A stretch of 64,000 bases of DNA. Origin: Sphingomonadales bacterium. GTDB taxonomy: Bacteria; Pseudomonadota; Alphaproteobacteria; Sphingomonadales; Kordiimonadaceae. How positions within the stretch are numbered: position 1 is the first letter of the stretch; each line of letters starts with the position of its first letter. A program made the translations under genes and the position numbers. Where the stretch lies: positions 23,039 through 87,038 of the forward strand of contig JAALKD010000008.1 in NCBI GenBank assembly GCA_011088215.1, in the 5' to 3' direction. Positions 17,179 to 26,184 of this stretch are shown here, one piece after another. Under the pieces are notes generated by a model. That model saw nothing but the letters and a program-made list of their open reading frames with translations. It was not told the DNA's origin and searched no databases.

Positions 17179-17763
17179 TTAGCGGCTGGTAGCCACTAGC
17201 TTATCCAACGTTTCGAGCAAAACTTCGGGCTCGGGGCGGTCACGGTAGCTTTCGCGCATCAGTTTTGCGACGATTTTCTTTTCTTTATCCAGAACAAAAA
17301 TGACCGGATAGGGAACACCGTGCGCATAGTGCCCTTCCTCGTAAAACGGATTGCGCAAACCAAGCGCGTCGATCATCTTAGAGCCTTCGTCGGACAACAG
17401 CGGAAACTCAACGCGCCATTTACGGTGAAAACGTTCCAGGTCGCGGGTTTTATCGTAGCTGATCGCAGCCAGTCCGTACCCCCGAGCCTTGATGTCCTTG
17501 ACCGCATTGGTATTTAGATCAATCAGTTGCATCTGACAGAAGGGGCACCATTTTGCCGACCGATAAAATACAACAATGGCACCCTTGTCACCGACAAAGC
17601 TGTCGAAATTCTGCGGTGCACCCAGTTGATCGGTTGCAGCAAAGTCCAGATCAATGACAGTGCCTACTTTTGGACCGATATTCTCGGAAGGGGCCATCTG
17701 TGCGGAAGCTACTGTAGTGGCAAGGAATAACGCGCTGATAAGAGAGAGTAATTTTGAGGACAT
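17179..17763 (-). CDS. Exported peroxiredoxin/thioredoxin-fold protein
   Basis: About 194 aa with a signal peptide (to about residue 21, ASA-QM) and an AhpC/TSA-type thioredoxin fold. The active site is W-C73-P-F-C76 within FYRSAKWCPFCQMQL, followed by AISYDK, FPLLSDEG and PYPVIFVLD. A periplasmic peroxide-reducing or thiol-disulfide role is likely; the CxxC spacing is more redoxin-like than classic peroxiredoxin (PxxxTxxC). The start at 17763 has AAGG 9 nt upstream; a GTG two codons earlier is possible. It lies 117 nt upstream of the molybdoenzyme gene on the same strand, so it may share its transcript. Confidence 0.82.
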   Translation of the reverse strand: MSSKLLSLISALFLATTVASAQMAPSENIGPKVGTVIDLDFAATDQLGAPQNFDSFVGDKGAIVVFYRSAKWCPFCQMQLIDLNTNAVKDIKARGYGLAAISYDKTRDLERFHRKWRVEFPLLSDEGSKMIDALGLRNPFYEEGHYAHGVPYPVIFVLDKEKKIVAKLMRESYRDRPEPEVLLETLDKLVATSR

Positions 17764-18025
17764 ATTCACGGACCTTAAACCTTAGTTGTATGACTTTGGC
17801 GGGACTATGCCACGCGAGTTGTTCACTGGGCAGTAACAAGATCGTGTGCATGAGAAAAAGGCATTGTTGGTATTTCTCGCCGACCGAAATGAAAACATAT
17901 CGAAGGGCCTTTAAGAGAATTTGTCCCTTGTGAACCGAAGCGCGTCCCTACGGCTGAATTTATGTTGTTGCAGCCGCCGAGCCTACCATAACGTTGCAGA
18001 TTAATGTCATGCACAGGAGGTCGGA

Positions 18026-18628
18026 TTGAGAAGGTTAGGTTCGTTATTTGGTTTTATCGTTGTTGTTTCAGCGCAGATATTACTTGTCTCATCTGTACAA
18101 GCGCAGCAGGCACCGCCGCCGATTATCTACCAGCCCGACCCCGATAGTCCCACCGGTGAACGCAATTCTAAAGCGGCCTCCCAACTTAGTGAATTTGATT
18201 TTGTCATCGGCGATTGGGATGCGGAAATCACGTGGCAAGCTGCCGGTAGGCCACCACTTACTGACACGGCCCATTGGCACAATCACTGGGTCGTCAACGG
18301 TCAGGTTGTGATGCAGGAATGGCGCGGGCCTTACATAACCGGCGCAGAACTGCGGGCGTATGACCCGAATTTGGGTAAATGGACTGGCCGAAACGTATAC
18401 CCGGGCGGCCCCGAGCCATGGCACAATACCACGGCCGAATTTGTGGACGGCAAAATGGTTGTTATTATTGAGGGTGTCAAAGACGAGCGCGGCGCTTACT
18501 TAAACCGCGAGACATATTATGAAATTGCAGCCGACAGCTTCAAGATGAAGTCTGACCGTTCCTATGACGGCGGGAAAACATGGGAAAAAGGCGCGTACCA
18601 GATGACTTGCACGCGCCGCGCTGACTAA
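18026..18628 (+). CDS. Secreted DUF1579-like protein
   Basis: 200 aa with a signal peptide (about 1-27, ending VQAQ). The rest is a beta-rich domain typical of DUF1579-like proteins: FVIGDWDAEITWQ, WRGPYITGAELRAYDPN and the end motif DSFKMKSDRSYDGGKTWEKG. Biochemical role unknown. The start is TTG at 18026, supported by a perfect AGGAGG ribosome site. It is monocistronic, divergent from the peroxiredoxin-like gene, with 262 nt between them. A distant relative lies at 61203-61727. Confidence 0.8.
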   Translation: MRRLGSLFGFIVVVSAQILLVSSVQAQQAPPPIIYQPDPDSPTGERNSKAASQLSEFDFVIGDWDAEITWQAAGRPPLTDTAHWHNHWVVNGQVVMQEWRGPYITGAELRAYDPNLGKWTGRNVYPGGPEPWHNTTAEFVDGKMVVIIEGVKDERGAYLNRETYYEIAADSFKMKSDRSYDGGKTWEKGAYQMTCTRRAD

Positions 18629-18789
18629 TTTCTATCTCGTCAGCGGGGTATTTCTATATCTAAATAGGCAACGCAGACGCGCCCTGGAGGCATGGCTTCA
18701 AGGTTTATCGCGCATTGCATGTGCGGTTTAAATCTGATACATCGCGCCAAACTTGTTCTTTGACCTATTTAGATCCTGAGAGGTGTCCC

Positions 18790-19356
18790 ATGAAAATTGA
18801 TGGCAATTCCATCCGTCCGGGCAATGTAATTGAACACAAAGGTGGTTTGTGGCGCGCCGTGAAGATTGCGCACACGCAGCCGGGTAAAGGCGGCGCTTAC
18901 CTTCAGGTGGAACTGAAGAACCTTCGGGATGGTTCCAAGTTAAATGAACGGTTTCGTTCTTCCGAGAAAGTTGAGCGCGCACGCCTTGAGCAAAAGGACT
19001 ATCAGTTCCTTTATATCGATGACGATATGGCGCACTTCATGGACGAGACTACCTATGAACAAATTTCTATTACTTCCGAAGACATCGGCGAAGATGCTGT
19101 TTTCCTTCAGGATGGTATGAAAGTTCGAATTGAGTTTCATGAAGAATCGCCGCTTGGCGTTGCTTTGCCGGACAAGGTTACACTAGAAGTAACCGAAACC
19201 GAGCCTGTGGTTAAAGGCCAAACAGCATCCAGTAGTTACAAGCCTGCATTGCTGGAAAACGGTTTGCGTGTCGGTGTGCCACCTTTCGTGAATCAGGGCG
19301 ACAAGATTGTTGTTTCAACTGCCGAGCGCGAATATGTAAGCCGCGCTGACGGCTAA
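18790..19356 (+). CDS. efp: Elongation factor P
   Basis: 188 aa, the usual length. EF-P binds the ribosome between the P and E sites and relieves stalling at polyproline runs. The three-domain family pattern is present (KOW-like N-domain [21 protein letters not shown], then two OB folds). The conserved Lys at the domain I tip is K33 in [10 protein letters not shown], the form modified by EpmA-type beta-lysylation in proteobacteria; the modifying genes are not in the window. The ATG at 18790 follows GAGAGG. The inositol monophosphatase gene follows 45 nt later. Confidence 0.96.
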   Translation: MKIDGNSIRPGNVIEHKGGLWRAVKIAHTQPGKGGAYLQVELKNLRDGSKLNERFRSSEKVERARLEQKDYQFLYIDDDMAHFMDETTYEQISITSEDIGEDAVFLQDGMKVRIEFHEESPLGVALPDKVTLEVTETEPVVKGQTASSSYKPALLENGLRVGVPPFVNQGDKIVVSTAEREYVSRADG

Positions 19357-19401
19357 CCAACCCATTTCATTTGTTTCGAGTTTTCGATTAAGGAGAGGCC
19401 A

Positions 19402-20211
19402 ATGGCCCGTCGTTCCCCCCTCATTAACGTAATGGTTGGCGCTGTTATGAAGGCCAGCAAAGGTCTGCGCCGCGATTTCGGAGAAGTAGAGCAGTTGCAG
19501 GTGTCCCGCAAAGGCCCTGCAGATTTTGTCTCTATCGCAGACAAACGCGTTGAGAAACTCCTTTTTGAGGAATTGCACAATGCGCGCCCTGACTTTGGCT
19601 TTCTGATGGAAGAACACGGTGCGGTTGCTGGTAAGCGCGATGACATTCGTTTCATCATCGATCCCTTGGACGGAACAACCAACTTTTTACACGGTATCCC
19701 GCATTTTTCGATCACTGTAGCGGTGGAGGAACGCGGCGAAATTACTGCTGGCGTTGTCTACGCCCCGATAACCGACGAGCTTTACTGGGCAGAAAAAGGC
19801 CAGGGTGCCTTTATGAATGACACACGGCTGCGGGTTTCGGGTCGCAGCAAGCTGGATAATTCGGTTCTGGCGACTGGAATTCCCTTTTTGGGCAAAGACG
19901 GGCATGAGCTGTTCATGGCTGAAATGGGTGAGATTGCACCGCAGGTGGCCGGGATTCGCCGCTTTGGTGCTGCAACTTTGGACCTTGCCTATGTGGCCGC
20001 GGGTCGGTTTGACGGCTTTTGGGAATCGGGTTTGAAGGCATGGGATGTGGCCGCTGGTGTGCTGTTGGTGCGCGAGGCCGGCGGTTATGTAACCGACTAT
20101 AAAGGCAAGCAAAATGTCGTTGAAGCGGGCACTATCATTGCCGCTAATGACCGCTTGCATGCGCCGCTTGATCGTATGCTCAAGCGGGTTCGGCGCAACC
20201 TAAACTCCTAA
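19402..20211 (+). CDS. suhB: Inositol monophosphatase family protein
   Basis: 269 aa phosphatase of the SuhB/IMPase family, Mg-dependent. Metal-binding motifs are E70/E71 in LMEEHG, D87-P-L-D90-G-T-T in IIDPLDGTTNF and, near the C-terminus, WDVAAGVLLVREAGG. SuhB-type proteins hydrolyse inositol phosphates and, in enterobacteria, also act in rRNA transcription antitermination; which applies here is not known. A GGAGAGG ribosome site precedes the ATG. The position just after efp is common in alphaproteobacteria. Confidence 0.93.
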   Translation: MARRSPLINVMVGAVMKASKGLRRDFGEVEQLQVSRKGPADFVSIADKRVEKLLFEELHNARPDFGFLMEEHGAVAGKRDDIRFIIDPLDGTTNFLHGIPHFSITVAVEERGEITAGVVYAPITDELYWAEKGQGAFMNDTRLRVSGRSKLDNSVLATGIPFLGKDGHELFMAEMGEIAPQVAGIRRFGAATLDLAYVAAGRFDGFWESGLKAWDVAAGVLLVREAGGYVTDYKGKQNVVEAGTIIAANDRLHAPLDRMLKRVRRNLNS

Positions 20212-20278
20212 GGCCGACAAAATTGAAATAGGCATAACGTAACCTTCTGGTTGCGTGTCATAATTTCGCCCTTAAACT

Positions 20279-20319
20279 AGGCATTTGATGGAAGTCGAGG
20301 TTTGTCGACTTTAATGCCT
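20279..20319 (+). promoter_or_regulatory. Long imperfect hairpin before the stator pair
   Basis: AGGCATT (20279-20285) pairs with AATGCCT (20313-20319), and inside it AAGTCGA (20292-20298) pairs with TCGACTT (20305-20311) around a 6-nt loop. A 6-nt bulge on one side faces a single T on the other. No T-run follows, so it is not a simple terminator. It ends a few nt before the GGGGAAGGG ribosome site of the next gene. Confidence 0.5.
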
Positions 20320-20338
20320 GGCGGGGAAGGGCGGTTTT

Positions 20339-21517
20339 ATGCAGAAACCACAAAAATTCATGAACCGGATGCTGCTGTTTCTTACAGCGGTTATCATATT
20401 GGCAGTGCTGTTGCGCGAGGCCTTGATCACCGCCTTTTTGGCCAACATGGTCCTTAACGGCGTGATCGGTTTTACGTTGCTAGTGGGCGTTATTTTTGCC
20501 CTGCGGCGGGTTCAGGACCTGAAGCCCGAGATTGAATGGATCAAGGCTTTCAAACGTCATGAAAGCGCCGCCACCTCAGTGACGCCGCGCCTGATGGCGC
20601 CGGCTGCGGCGTTGTTGTCCGCGCAGGAAGAAGGCGGTATGCGCCTTTCGACTATCTCCATGCGCTCCGTGCTGGATGGCATTGTTTCCCGGCTTGAAGA
20701 AAGCCGTGAGATCAGCCGCTATTTCACTCAGTTACTTATTTTCCTGGGTCTATTGGGTACTTTTTGGGGCTTACTTGGCACTATCGGGGCCATCGGCGGC
20801 ACCATAAACGGCCTTTCGGTCGACGGCAGTGATATGGCGCTGATGTTCGACGAATTGAAAGCTGGACTGCAAGCGCCGCTGGCGGGTATGGGGACTGCTT
20901 TTTCCAGCTCATTGTTTGGTTTGGCGGGTAGCCTGATCATGGGCTTCATGGACTTGCAGGCGACCCAGTCGCAAACCCGTTTTTACAATGATGTTGAAGA
21001 CTGGCTTGCGTCAGTTACCCACTTGTCACGGGGCGAAGTTTCCGAAGGCGTGGCGAGCCCGAGCTCATATATGACTGCTTTGATGGAGCAAACCGCAGAT
21101 GGTATCGACCGGTTGCAGCGTACGCTCAAACAATCAGACGACAGCCGGGCCGAGAGTCAGCAAACCATGACGTCTATTGCCGAATCGCTAGCGGCACTCG
21201 GTGACAGGCTAGAGGCACAAAGCGCGCATCTGGCCAGCAACCAGCAATCGGACCGTGCGCTCACGGCTGCGATAGAGAAATTAGCCAAGGCGCAAGAGGT
21301 AACCGTTGACCCGGCCCCAGCCGTTCCAGCAATGGACGAAGCGACAAAGTCGCATATTCGCAACCTGGATGTGGGCATCAAACGTATGATCGATGAACAA
21401 TCCCGGTCCAGTCAGGCTCTGTCTGATGATTTGCGCAGTGAATTGAAGCTGCTTGCTCGTACAATTTCAGCGGGCCTTGATGCAAAACGTAACGACGGCG
21501 GAGGCGGAGGTAGCTGA
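20339..21517 (+). CDS. MotA/TolQ/ExbB-like proton channel protein with long C-terminal tail
   Basis: 392 aa inner-membrane protein. Two N-terminal hydrophobic segments (about 10-28 and 36-55) precede the family core: TM3 with FLGLLGTFWGLLGTIGAI and TM4 with GMGTAFSSSLFGLAGSLIMGF, the channel helices of MotA/TolQ/ExbB proteins. Residues about 240-392 are a hydrophilic, probably coiled-coil tail ending in a run of Gly. The stop overlaps the start of the MotB/OmpA-like gene (TGATG), so the two are made together and presumably form a stator. No flagellar, Tol-Pal or TonB genes are near. Function unknown. Confidence 0.83.
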   Translation: MQKPQKFMNRMLLFLTAVIILAVLLREALITAFLANMVLNGVIGFTLLVGVIFALRRVQDLKPEIEWIKAFKRHESAATSVTPRLMAPAAALLSAQEEGGMRLSTISMRSVLDGIVSRLEESREISRYFTQLLIFLGLLGTFWGLLGTIGAIGGTINGLSVDGSDMALMFDELKAGLQAPLAGMGTAFSSSLFGLAGSLIMGFMDLQATQSQTRFYNDVEDWLASVTHLSRGEVSEGVASPSSYMTALMEQTADGIDRLQRTLKQSDDSRAESQQTMTSIAESLAALGDRLEAQSAHLASNQQSDRALTAAIEKLAKAQEVTVDPAPAVPAMDEATKSHIRNLDVGIKRMIDEQSRSSQALSDDLRSELKLLARTISAGLDAKRNDGGGGGS

Positions 21518-22611
21518 TGTTTGCAGCGCGCAGACGTATCGGTAGTTCAGGACCTGATAATAGTTGGCCGGGTTTTGTTGATGCCTTGTCGTCACTGCTG
21601 TTGGTGATAATTTTCCTGTTGTCAATCTTTGTGTTGGGGCAATTTTTCTTGGGGCAGGCACTGTCTGGCCGTGAACAAGCGCTGGTGGAGTTGCGGGGCC
21701 AGGTGGCGCAACTGGGTAATCTGTTGCGGCTGGAGCAGCAAGCCAATACCTCGTTGCGTGGTAACATGGCGGAACTGGCGGCATCATTAATCGCGGCTAA
21801 TGCTGACCGTGACAGACTCGGTACACAGCTAGAAACCGCTCAACAAGGTTTGGCCGCATCGCAAGCCCGCCTCGCAGAAATTACCGCTGCGCGTGATGCG
21901 CTGGATGTCCGGGCAAAAGAGCTGACTGCGCAAAATCAGATTTCAGGCGATGCACTGACGCAGGAACAAATCCTGTCGCGCCAGGCCCGCGAGCAAGTCA
22001 ATGTGCTTGAGCGCAATGTGACAGCTTTGCGGGAGCAGCTCTCTCGCCTTGAAGCAGCCCTGAACGCCAGCGATGAGCGGGACCGCCGCAATCAGGCGGT
22101 GATTGTTGATATGGGCCGCAGGCTTAACCGCGCGCTCGCCAGCAAGGTGGAAGAACTGGCTGGATACAGGTCTGAATTTTTTGGCCGGTTGAAAGAAGTT
22201 CTGTCCAGTCGCCCTGAAATTCGCACCGAAGGCGACCGGTTTGTTTTCGCAAGCGAATTGTTGTTCGCCAGCGGCCAATCTGAACTTGGCCCTGAAGGGC
22301 GAGCAGAACTTCGAAAGTTTGCCGAAACTCTGATTTCTATCTCACGGGAAATTCCAGCAGATTTGCCCTGGATACTCCGTGTGGATGGCCATACCGACAA
22401 ACGACCAATTGCCACAGCGGCCTACGCCAGCAATTGGGAACTTTCCAGTGCGCGCGCCATCAGCGTGGTTCGGTTTTTGGTGTCGACAGGCGTGCCACCA
22501 GAGCGATTAGCCGCTGCCGGGTTCGGCGAGTTTCAGCCTATTGATCCCGCCGAGAATATTTTTGCCTATAGTCGCAACCGGCGTATCGAGATGCGTTTAA
22601 CTCAACGATAA
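21517..22611 (+). CDS. MotB-like protein with OmpA peptidoglycan-binding domain
   Basis: 364 aa. One N-terminal membrane helix (about 21-46) carries an Asp (D22 in PGFVDALSSLLLVI) at the position of the MotB proton-binding Asp. A long Ala/Leu/Gln-rich coiled coil (about 55-215) follows, then an OmpA/MotB domain (about 245-364) with FASGQSELGPEG, RVDGHTDKRPI, NWELSSARAISVVRFL and NRRIEMRL. This matches a membrane-anchored, peptidoglycan-gripping half of an ion-driven stator, paired with the channel protein just upstream. The M20 peptidase gene follows 35 nt later. Confidence 0.85.
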   Translation: MFAARRRIGSSGPDNSWPGFVDALSSLLLVIIFLLSIFVLGQFFLGQALSGREQALVELRGQVAQLGNLLRLEQQANTSLRGNMAELAASLIAANADRDRLGTQLETAQQGLAASQARLAEITAARDALDVRAKELTAQNQISGDALTQEQILSRQAREQVNVLERNVTALREQLSRLEAALNASDERDRRNQAVIVDMGRRLNRALASKVEELAGYRSEFFGRLKEVLSSRPEIRTEGDRFVFASELLFASGQSELGPEGRAELRKFAETLISISREIPADLPWILRVDGHTDKRPIATAAYASNWELSSARAISVVRFLVSTGVPPERLAAAGFGEFQPIDPAENIFAYSRNRRIEMRLTQR

Positions 22612-22646
22612 ACCATAAAACGACAGAGCAGTTTGGGGGATTGAAG

Positions 22647-24182
22647 ATGAAATTTTCGTTTTTTTCGGTAACGGTTTTATTGGCGGCGATGTTCGCGAGC
22701 GCGGTGACCGCTCAAGGTAAGCCGGCCCCAGATACCCAGACAATTGCCGCCCTCACACAAAAATATGTCAAACAATCCTATCCGTTATTGAAAGACCTGT
22801 TGTCGGTGCCGAGCGACGCGCATTTCCCCGAACATGTCACGGCGAATGTGGCTTGGATGAAAAGCGCGTTTGACGGTCGTGGGTTTGAGACAACTGTTTT
22901 GGAAACCGGCGGTCCACCACTGTTGCTGGCTGAACGCAAAGTGAGCGCAGCCGCCAAAACCGTTTTGATCTATTTGCAAATCGATGGTCAGCCGGTGGAC
23001 CCATCAAAATGGAATCAGGAAAACCCCTATAGGCCAGTTTTGAAAGAACAACGGGAGGGCCAGTGGCAAATCATTGACTGGGACAACCTGCAGGGTGCCC
23101 TGAACCCCGAATGGCGTGTGTTTGCGCGCGCGGCATCGGACGCCAAGGGCCCGGTCGCCATGTTCCTGACCGCGCTGGACATATTGAATGCGGAAGGGCT
23201 GACACAGACGCATAACCTCAAGGTTATTATGGATTTTGAGGAAGAGCTTGGCTCGCCGCACCTGCCTGCTGCCGTTGAGAAATACAAAGATGAACTCGCC
23301 GCTGATATGCTGTTAATTTACGATGGTCCACGCCATACCAGCAATCGACCAACCCTGGTGTTCGGTGCCCGCGGTATTGCCACTGTTTCACTGACTGTTT
23401 TTGGCCCCAGGCGTCCGCAACACAGCGGCACCTACGGCAATTATGTGCCAAATCCTGCTATCCGTCTGAGCAGATTGCTCGCCAGCATGGAAGACGACGA
23501 GGGCCGGGTTATCATTCCGGGGTTTTATGACGGTATTGAAATCGCACCTGATGTTCGTGCCGTTATCAACAGTGTGCCGGACGACGAAGAGGCAATCAGA
23601 CGGTCTATAGGTATTAAGACCCCTGACCGTGTAGCGGCCACTTACCAGGAATCGATTCAATACCCCAGCATGAGTATTCTGGGCCTTGAAAGCGCATGGG
23701 TGGGGTCGCAGGCGCGTACCATCATCCCCGCTACCGCTACTGCAGAGCTTGACATAAGGCTAGTGATTGAAAGTGACCCAGAGCGGCTTGTGGGTTTGGT
23801 CCGTCAGCATATTGAGGATCAGGGCTTTCATATCATAGACGGTGATGCACCCACCGACATGGAGCGCGCAACTCATGACAAGCTCATTTCGTTTGATTAT
23901 GAAGTATCCTACGCAGCCTTTCGCACGCCATTGCCGTCGCCCGCCGGTGTCTGGGCGGAAAGGGCGCTGGTGCGGGCCTTTGGAGAAAAACCGATCAAAA
24001 TTAGAACCGGCGGCGGCTCGATACCCATTTCGCCGTTTGTCGCAAGCCTAGGTCTGCCTGCGATTCTCGTTCCGGCGGTTTATATCGAGAACAACCAGCA
24101 CAGCCCCAATGAAAACCTGCGCCTCGGCAATTATGTTGACGGCATTCGTGCCTATCTGGCGATTTTGACCCAACCCGATTGA
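22647..24182 (+). CDS. Exported M20-family peptidase with altered metal site
   Basis: 511 aa with a signal peptide (to about residue 23, VTA-QG). M20/M25/M40 fold: catalytic-type pair EEELGSPHLP, ASDAKGP, the lid-domain segments around 230-390, and the final zinc-ligand His in NNQHSPNE. The first zinc motif, normally HxD in GHYDVQPVDP, reads YLQIDGQPVDP here, so His is replaced by Gln111 while Asp113 remains. Other ligands look intact. Activity may be altered or need one metal only. The ATG at 22647 follows GGGGA. It is followed after 19 nt by an exported serine hydrolase, possibly co-transcribed. Confidence 0.85.
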   Translation: MKFSFFSVTVLLAAMFASAVTAQGKPAPDTQTIAALTQKYVKQSYPLLKDLLSVPSDAHFPEHVTANVAWMKSAFDGRGFETTVLETGGPPLLLAERKVSAAAKTVLIYLQIDGQPVDPSKWNQENPYRPVLKEQREGQWQIIDWDNLQGALNPEWRVFARAASDAKGPVAMFLTALDILNAEGLTQTHNLKVIMDFEEELGSPHLPAAVEKYKDELAADMLLIYDGPRHTSNRPTLVFGARGIATVSLTVFGPRRPQHSGTYGNYVPNPAIRLSRLLASMEDDEGRVIIPGFYDGIEIAPDVRAVINSVPDDEEAIRRSIGIKTPDRVAATYQESIQYPSMSILGLESAWVGSQARTIIPATATAELDIRLVIESDPERLVGLVRQHIEDQGFHIIDGDAPTDMERATHDKLISFDYEVSYAAFRTPLPSPAGVWAERALVRAFGEKPIKIRTGGGSIPISPFVASLGLPAILVPAVYIENNQHSPNENLRLGNYVDGIRAYLAILTQPD

Positions 24183-24201
24183 GTGAATTTGAAGGGTAGC
24201 T

Positions 24202-25221
24202 ATGATTGTAAGGTTATTTTGTTTGTGGATGTGTTTTGTCGGCGCGCCGGTTGCTGCGCAGAGCGAGATTGATGAAATTGCAGCGGACCTTGCCGCCGGA
24301 AAATATAAAGGCATTACCGGTGGTATGGTCAGCGTGAGCGGTGAGGTGTTGTTTGAGGCATATGCCCCTAGATACACCGCGGACCGGCGGCACGACATAC
24401 GATCCGCGACCAAGAGCATTACAGCGCTTCTTATCGGTGAACTGGTTGCAGACGGCAGCCTCAAGAATGTGAAAACCAAACTGTCAAAAATTCTTCCTGA
24501 CGAGTTTAACCACATCGCGAAAGGGGATCCGCGCCGCAACATTACAGTTGAAGATGTGTTAACCATGCGAACAGGTTTAGCCTGTAACGATTGGGCACCC
24601 GCGTCCGTCGGCCATGAAGATAAAATGTATAAAACCAACGATTGGGCGGCGTTCCTGCTGTCGCAGCCCATGGCTTATGAGCGTAGCAAGCATTTCAGTT
24701 ATTGCACTGGCGGCGTGGTTTTGCTTGGGCGCGTTATTAAGGGACTGTCAGGTATGTCGGTGCCAGAGTATGCCAGCCAGCGATTGTTCGGCCCGCTTGG
24801 CATCACTGACGCCAGATGGGAAAAAACACCGAAAGGTTATGCAGACACGGGCGGTCATTTACGACTGAGCCTTGATGACCTGCATAAAATTGGACGTCTG
24901 GTGCTGGCAAAAGGGGAGTGGGGCAATGAGCAAATTATTGACGCAAAGTGGCTTGCGACCATTACATCCGAACAAACTGAAATTCCGGAACGCCGCGAAA
25001 AATATGGTTATCTTTGGTGGCGCGACAGCGGCGAAGTAAAGGGGAAAAAAGTCACCCTTCTGTACGCACACGGCAATGGCGGTAACTTTATCTTCATTGT
25101 TCCAGAACTTAACTTGGTTGCTTCATTTACCGGAAAAAACTACGGCAAACGGACTCAGTTTATTCCCAATCAGATTGTTGCCCAAAAAATTGTCCCGACA
25201 CTAATTGATGGGCAAAAATAA
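24202..25221 (+). CDS. Exported serine hydrolase of the beta-lactamase (class C/DD-peptidase) fold
   Basis: 339 aa with a signal peptide (about 1-20, VAA-QS). Active-site motifs: S68-A-T-K71 (SxxK) in DIRSATKSITALL, the second motif Y167-C-T in HFSYCTGG in place of Y-x-N, and the third HGNGG (HxG) near residue 290. Such proteins are often esterases or peptidases rather than true beta-lactamases; the Y-C-T triad speaks against classic class C activity. It is convergent with the sulfotransferase gene, with 7 nt between stops. Confidence 0.85.
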   Translation: MIVRLFCLWMCFVGAPVAAQSEIDEIAADLAAGKYKGITGGMVSVSGEVLFEAYAPRYTADRRHDIRSATKSITALLIGELVADGSLKNVKTKLSKILPDEFNHIAKGDPRRNITVEDVLTMRTGLACNDWAPASVGHEDKMYKTNDWAAFLLSQPMAYERSKHFSYCTGGVVLLGRVIKGLSGMSVPEYASQRLFGPLGITDARWEKTPKGYADTGGHLRLSLDDLHKIGRLVLAKGEWGNEQIIDAKWLATITSEQTEIPERREKYGYLWWRDSGEVKGKKVTLLYAHGNGGNFIFIVPELNLVASFTGKNYGKRTQFIPNQIVAQKIVPTLIDGQK

Positions 25222-25228
25222 CGGGCGT

Positions 25229-26170
25229 TTAGGTCGATTGCCAAAAGAACAGTGATTGGTCTGTGTCCACGGCCTTCAATTCAATCGTTTCAGCATTCTT
25301 GTAGCCATCCAAAACAAAGCGAAACCCTACGTTACCAGCGCGCGGGACACCAATGTTTTGCAATTCGGCAATATGTTCGCTGGCATGGGTTGACGCTGCC
25401 ATTTCCCCGTCCACATATAGCCCTATTTCGGCGGGATTTTCCTGCCCGACGTAGAAGGCCCAGCCGATGATATGCTCGCCCGCTGAAAATCCAAAGTCAT
25501 GATAACAAAACGGCTTTTTCTCTGCGGCGACGGAAAGCTGTTTCTCCAGATAGGTTGCTACCTGCTGATAGAAAATATGATCGCGTTCGTTCCAGCGCAA
25601 GATATCCTGTCTTACTACAGGACTAATTTCAGTTGCCTGATCGCTTGATCGGGTATTGATCCGTATGTTCTCAAAAGCCAGTCCTTTTGTTTGTTCAAAA
25701 AGCTGGAGGCATTCGTCGTAGCGTTCTTGCAAACCGACCATATGAAAGGCTTGCCAAGGACATTGGCCAATCATGCGAAACTGTTTGTTTGTTTCGCTGG
25801 GGTCGCGGTAGAAATCGACAAAGTCCCTATCAAGGTCAAAGTGTTTTTGGCGGTGATGAAACTCAGATATCACGCGTTCTACCGGATCACGAACAAAAGC
25901 AATACTGTTGGCAGCTTCAAATAAGTGCAGGTAAGTTTCGGCAAAAACATGCCCAGTCATCCATTGTTTTTTTTCCGCCATGAAAGCCTGGTAGAAAGCA
26001 TATGCATCCTGAGCTTTGCCGTATATATGCTTCGCGACCAAAGGTGATGTGTCTGGCGAGCCGGACCCGTAATCCCGCTCAAACGCCGAATCACCAAAAA
26101 TCTGTGCTGCTGCGTTGTTAAAACTGGTGCCAGCTGTTTTAGGAATATGAATGAACAATAGTGGCGGCAT
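25229..26170 (-). CDS. Sulfotransferase-family protein
   Basis: About 313 aa. PAPS-binding signatures are the 5'-phosphosulfate loop FIHIPKTAGTSF (6-17) and the 3'-phosphate motif SIAFVRDPVERVISEF (about 87-102). The region after about 215 looks like an extra beta-rich domain (GWAFYVGQENPAEIGLYVDGE) of a kind often attached to glycan-modifying enzymes. The substrate is unknown, possibly a surface glycan. The start at 26170 has GGAG six nt ahead, placed just after the ABC exporter's stop; an earlier ATG at 26188 overlaps that stop. The tight spacing suggests co-transcription with the exporter. Confidence 0.82.
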   Translation of the reverse strand: MPPLLFIHIPKTAGTSFNNAAAQIFGDSAFERDYGSGSPDTSPLVAKHIYGKAQDAYAFYQAFMAEKKQWMTGHVFAETYLHLFEAANSIAFVRDPVERVISEFHHRQKHFDLDRDFVDFYRDPSETNKQFRMIGQCPWQAFHMVGLQERYDECLQLFEQTKGLAFENIRINTRSSDQATEISPVVRQDILRWNERDHIFYQQVATYLEKQLSVAAEKKPFCYHDFGFSAGEHIIGWAFYVGQENPAEIGLYVDGEMAASTHASEHIAELQNIGVPRAGNVGFRFVLDGYKNAETIELKAVDTDQSLFFWQST

Positions 26171-26184
26171 TACGTGCTCCAACT

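Noticed and set aside
17821..17845. 25-nt similarity between the intergenic stretch at 17821 and part of the TIGR02444 gene (32432-32456), three mismatches
   Set aside because: No similarity extends beyond it, and a match of this quality is expected by chance in 64 kb of pairwise comparisons.
17821..18025. Small gene in the space between the peroxiredoxin-like and DUF1579-like genes
   Set aside because: A 63-codon minus-strand frame exists but lacks a ribosome site and codon bias.
20339..22611. Zorya anti-phage system (ZorA/ZorB)
   Set aside because: Only the stator-like pair is present; no ZorC, ZorD or ZorE-type genes lie nearby, and the context is housekeeping.
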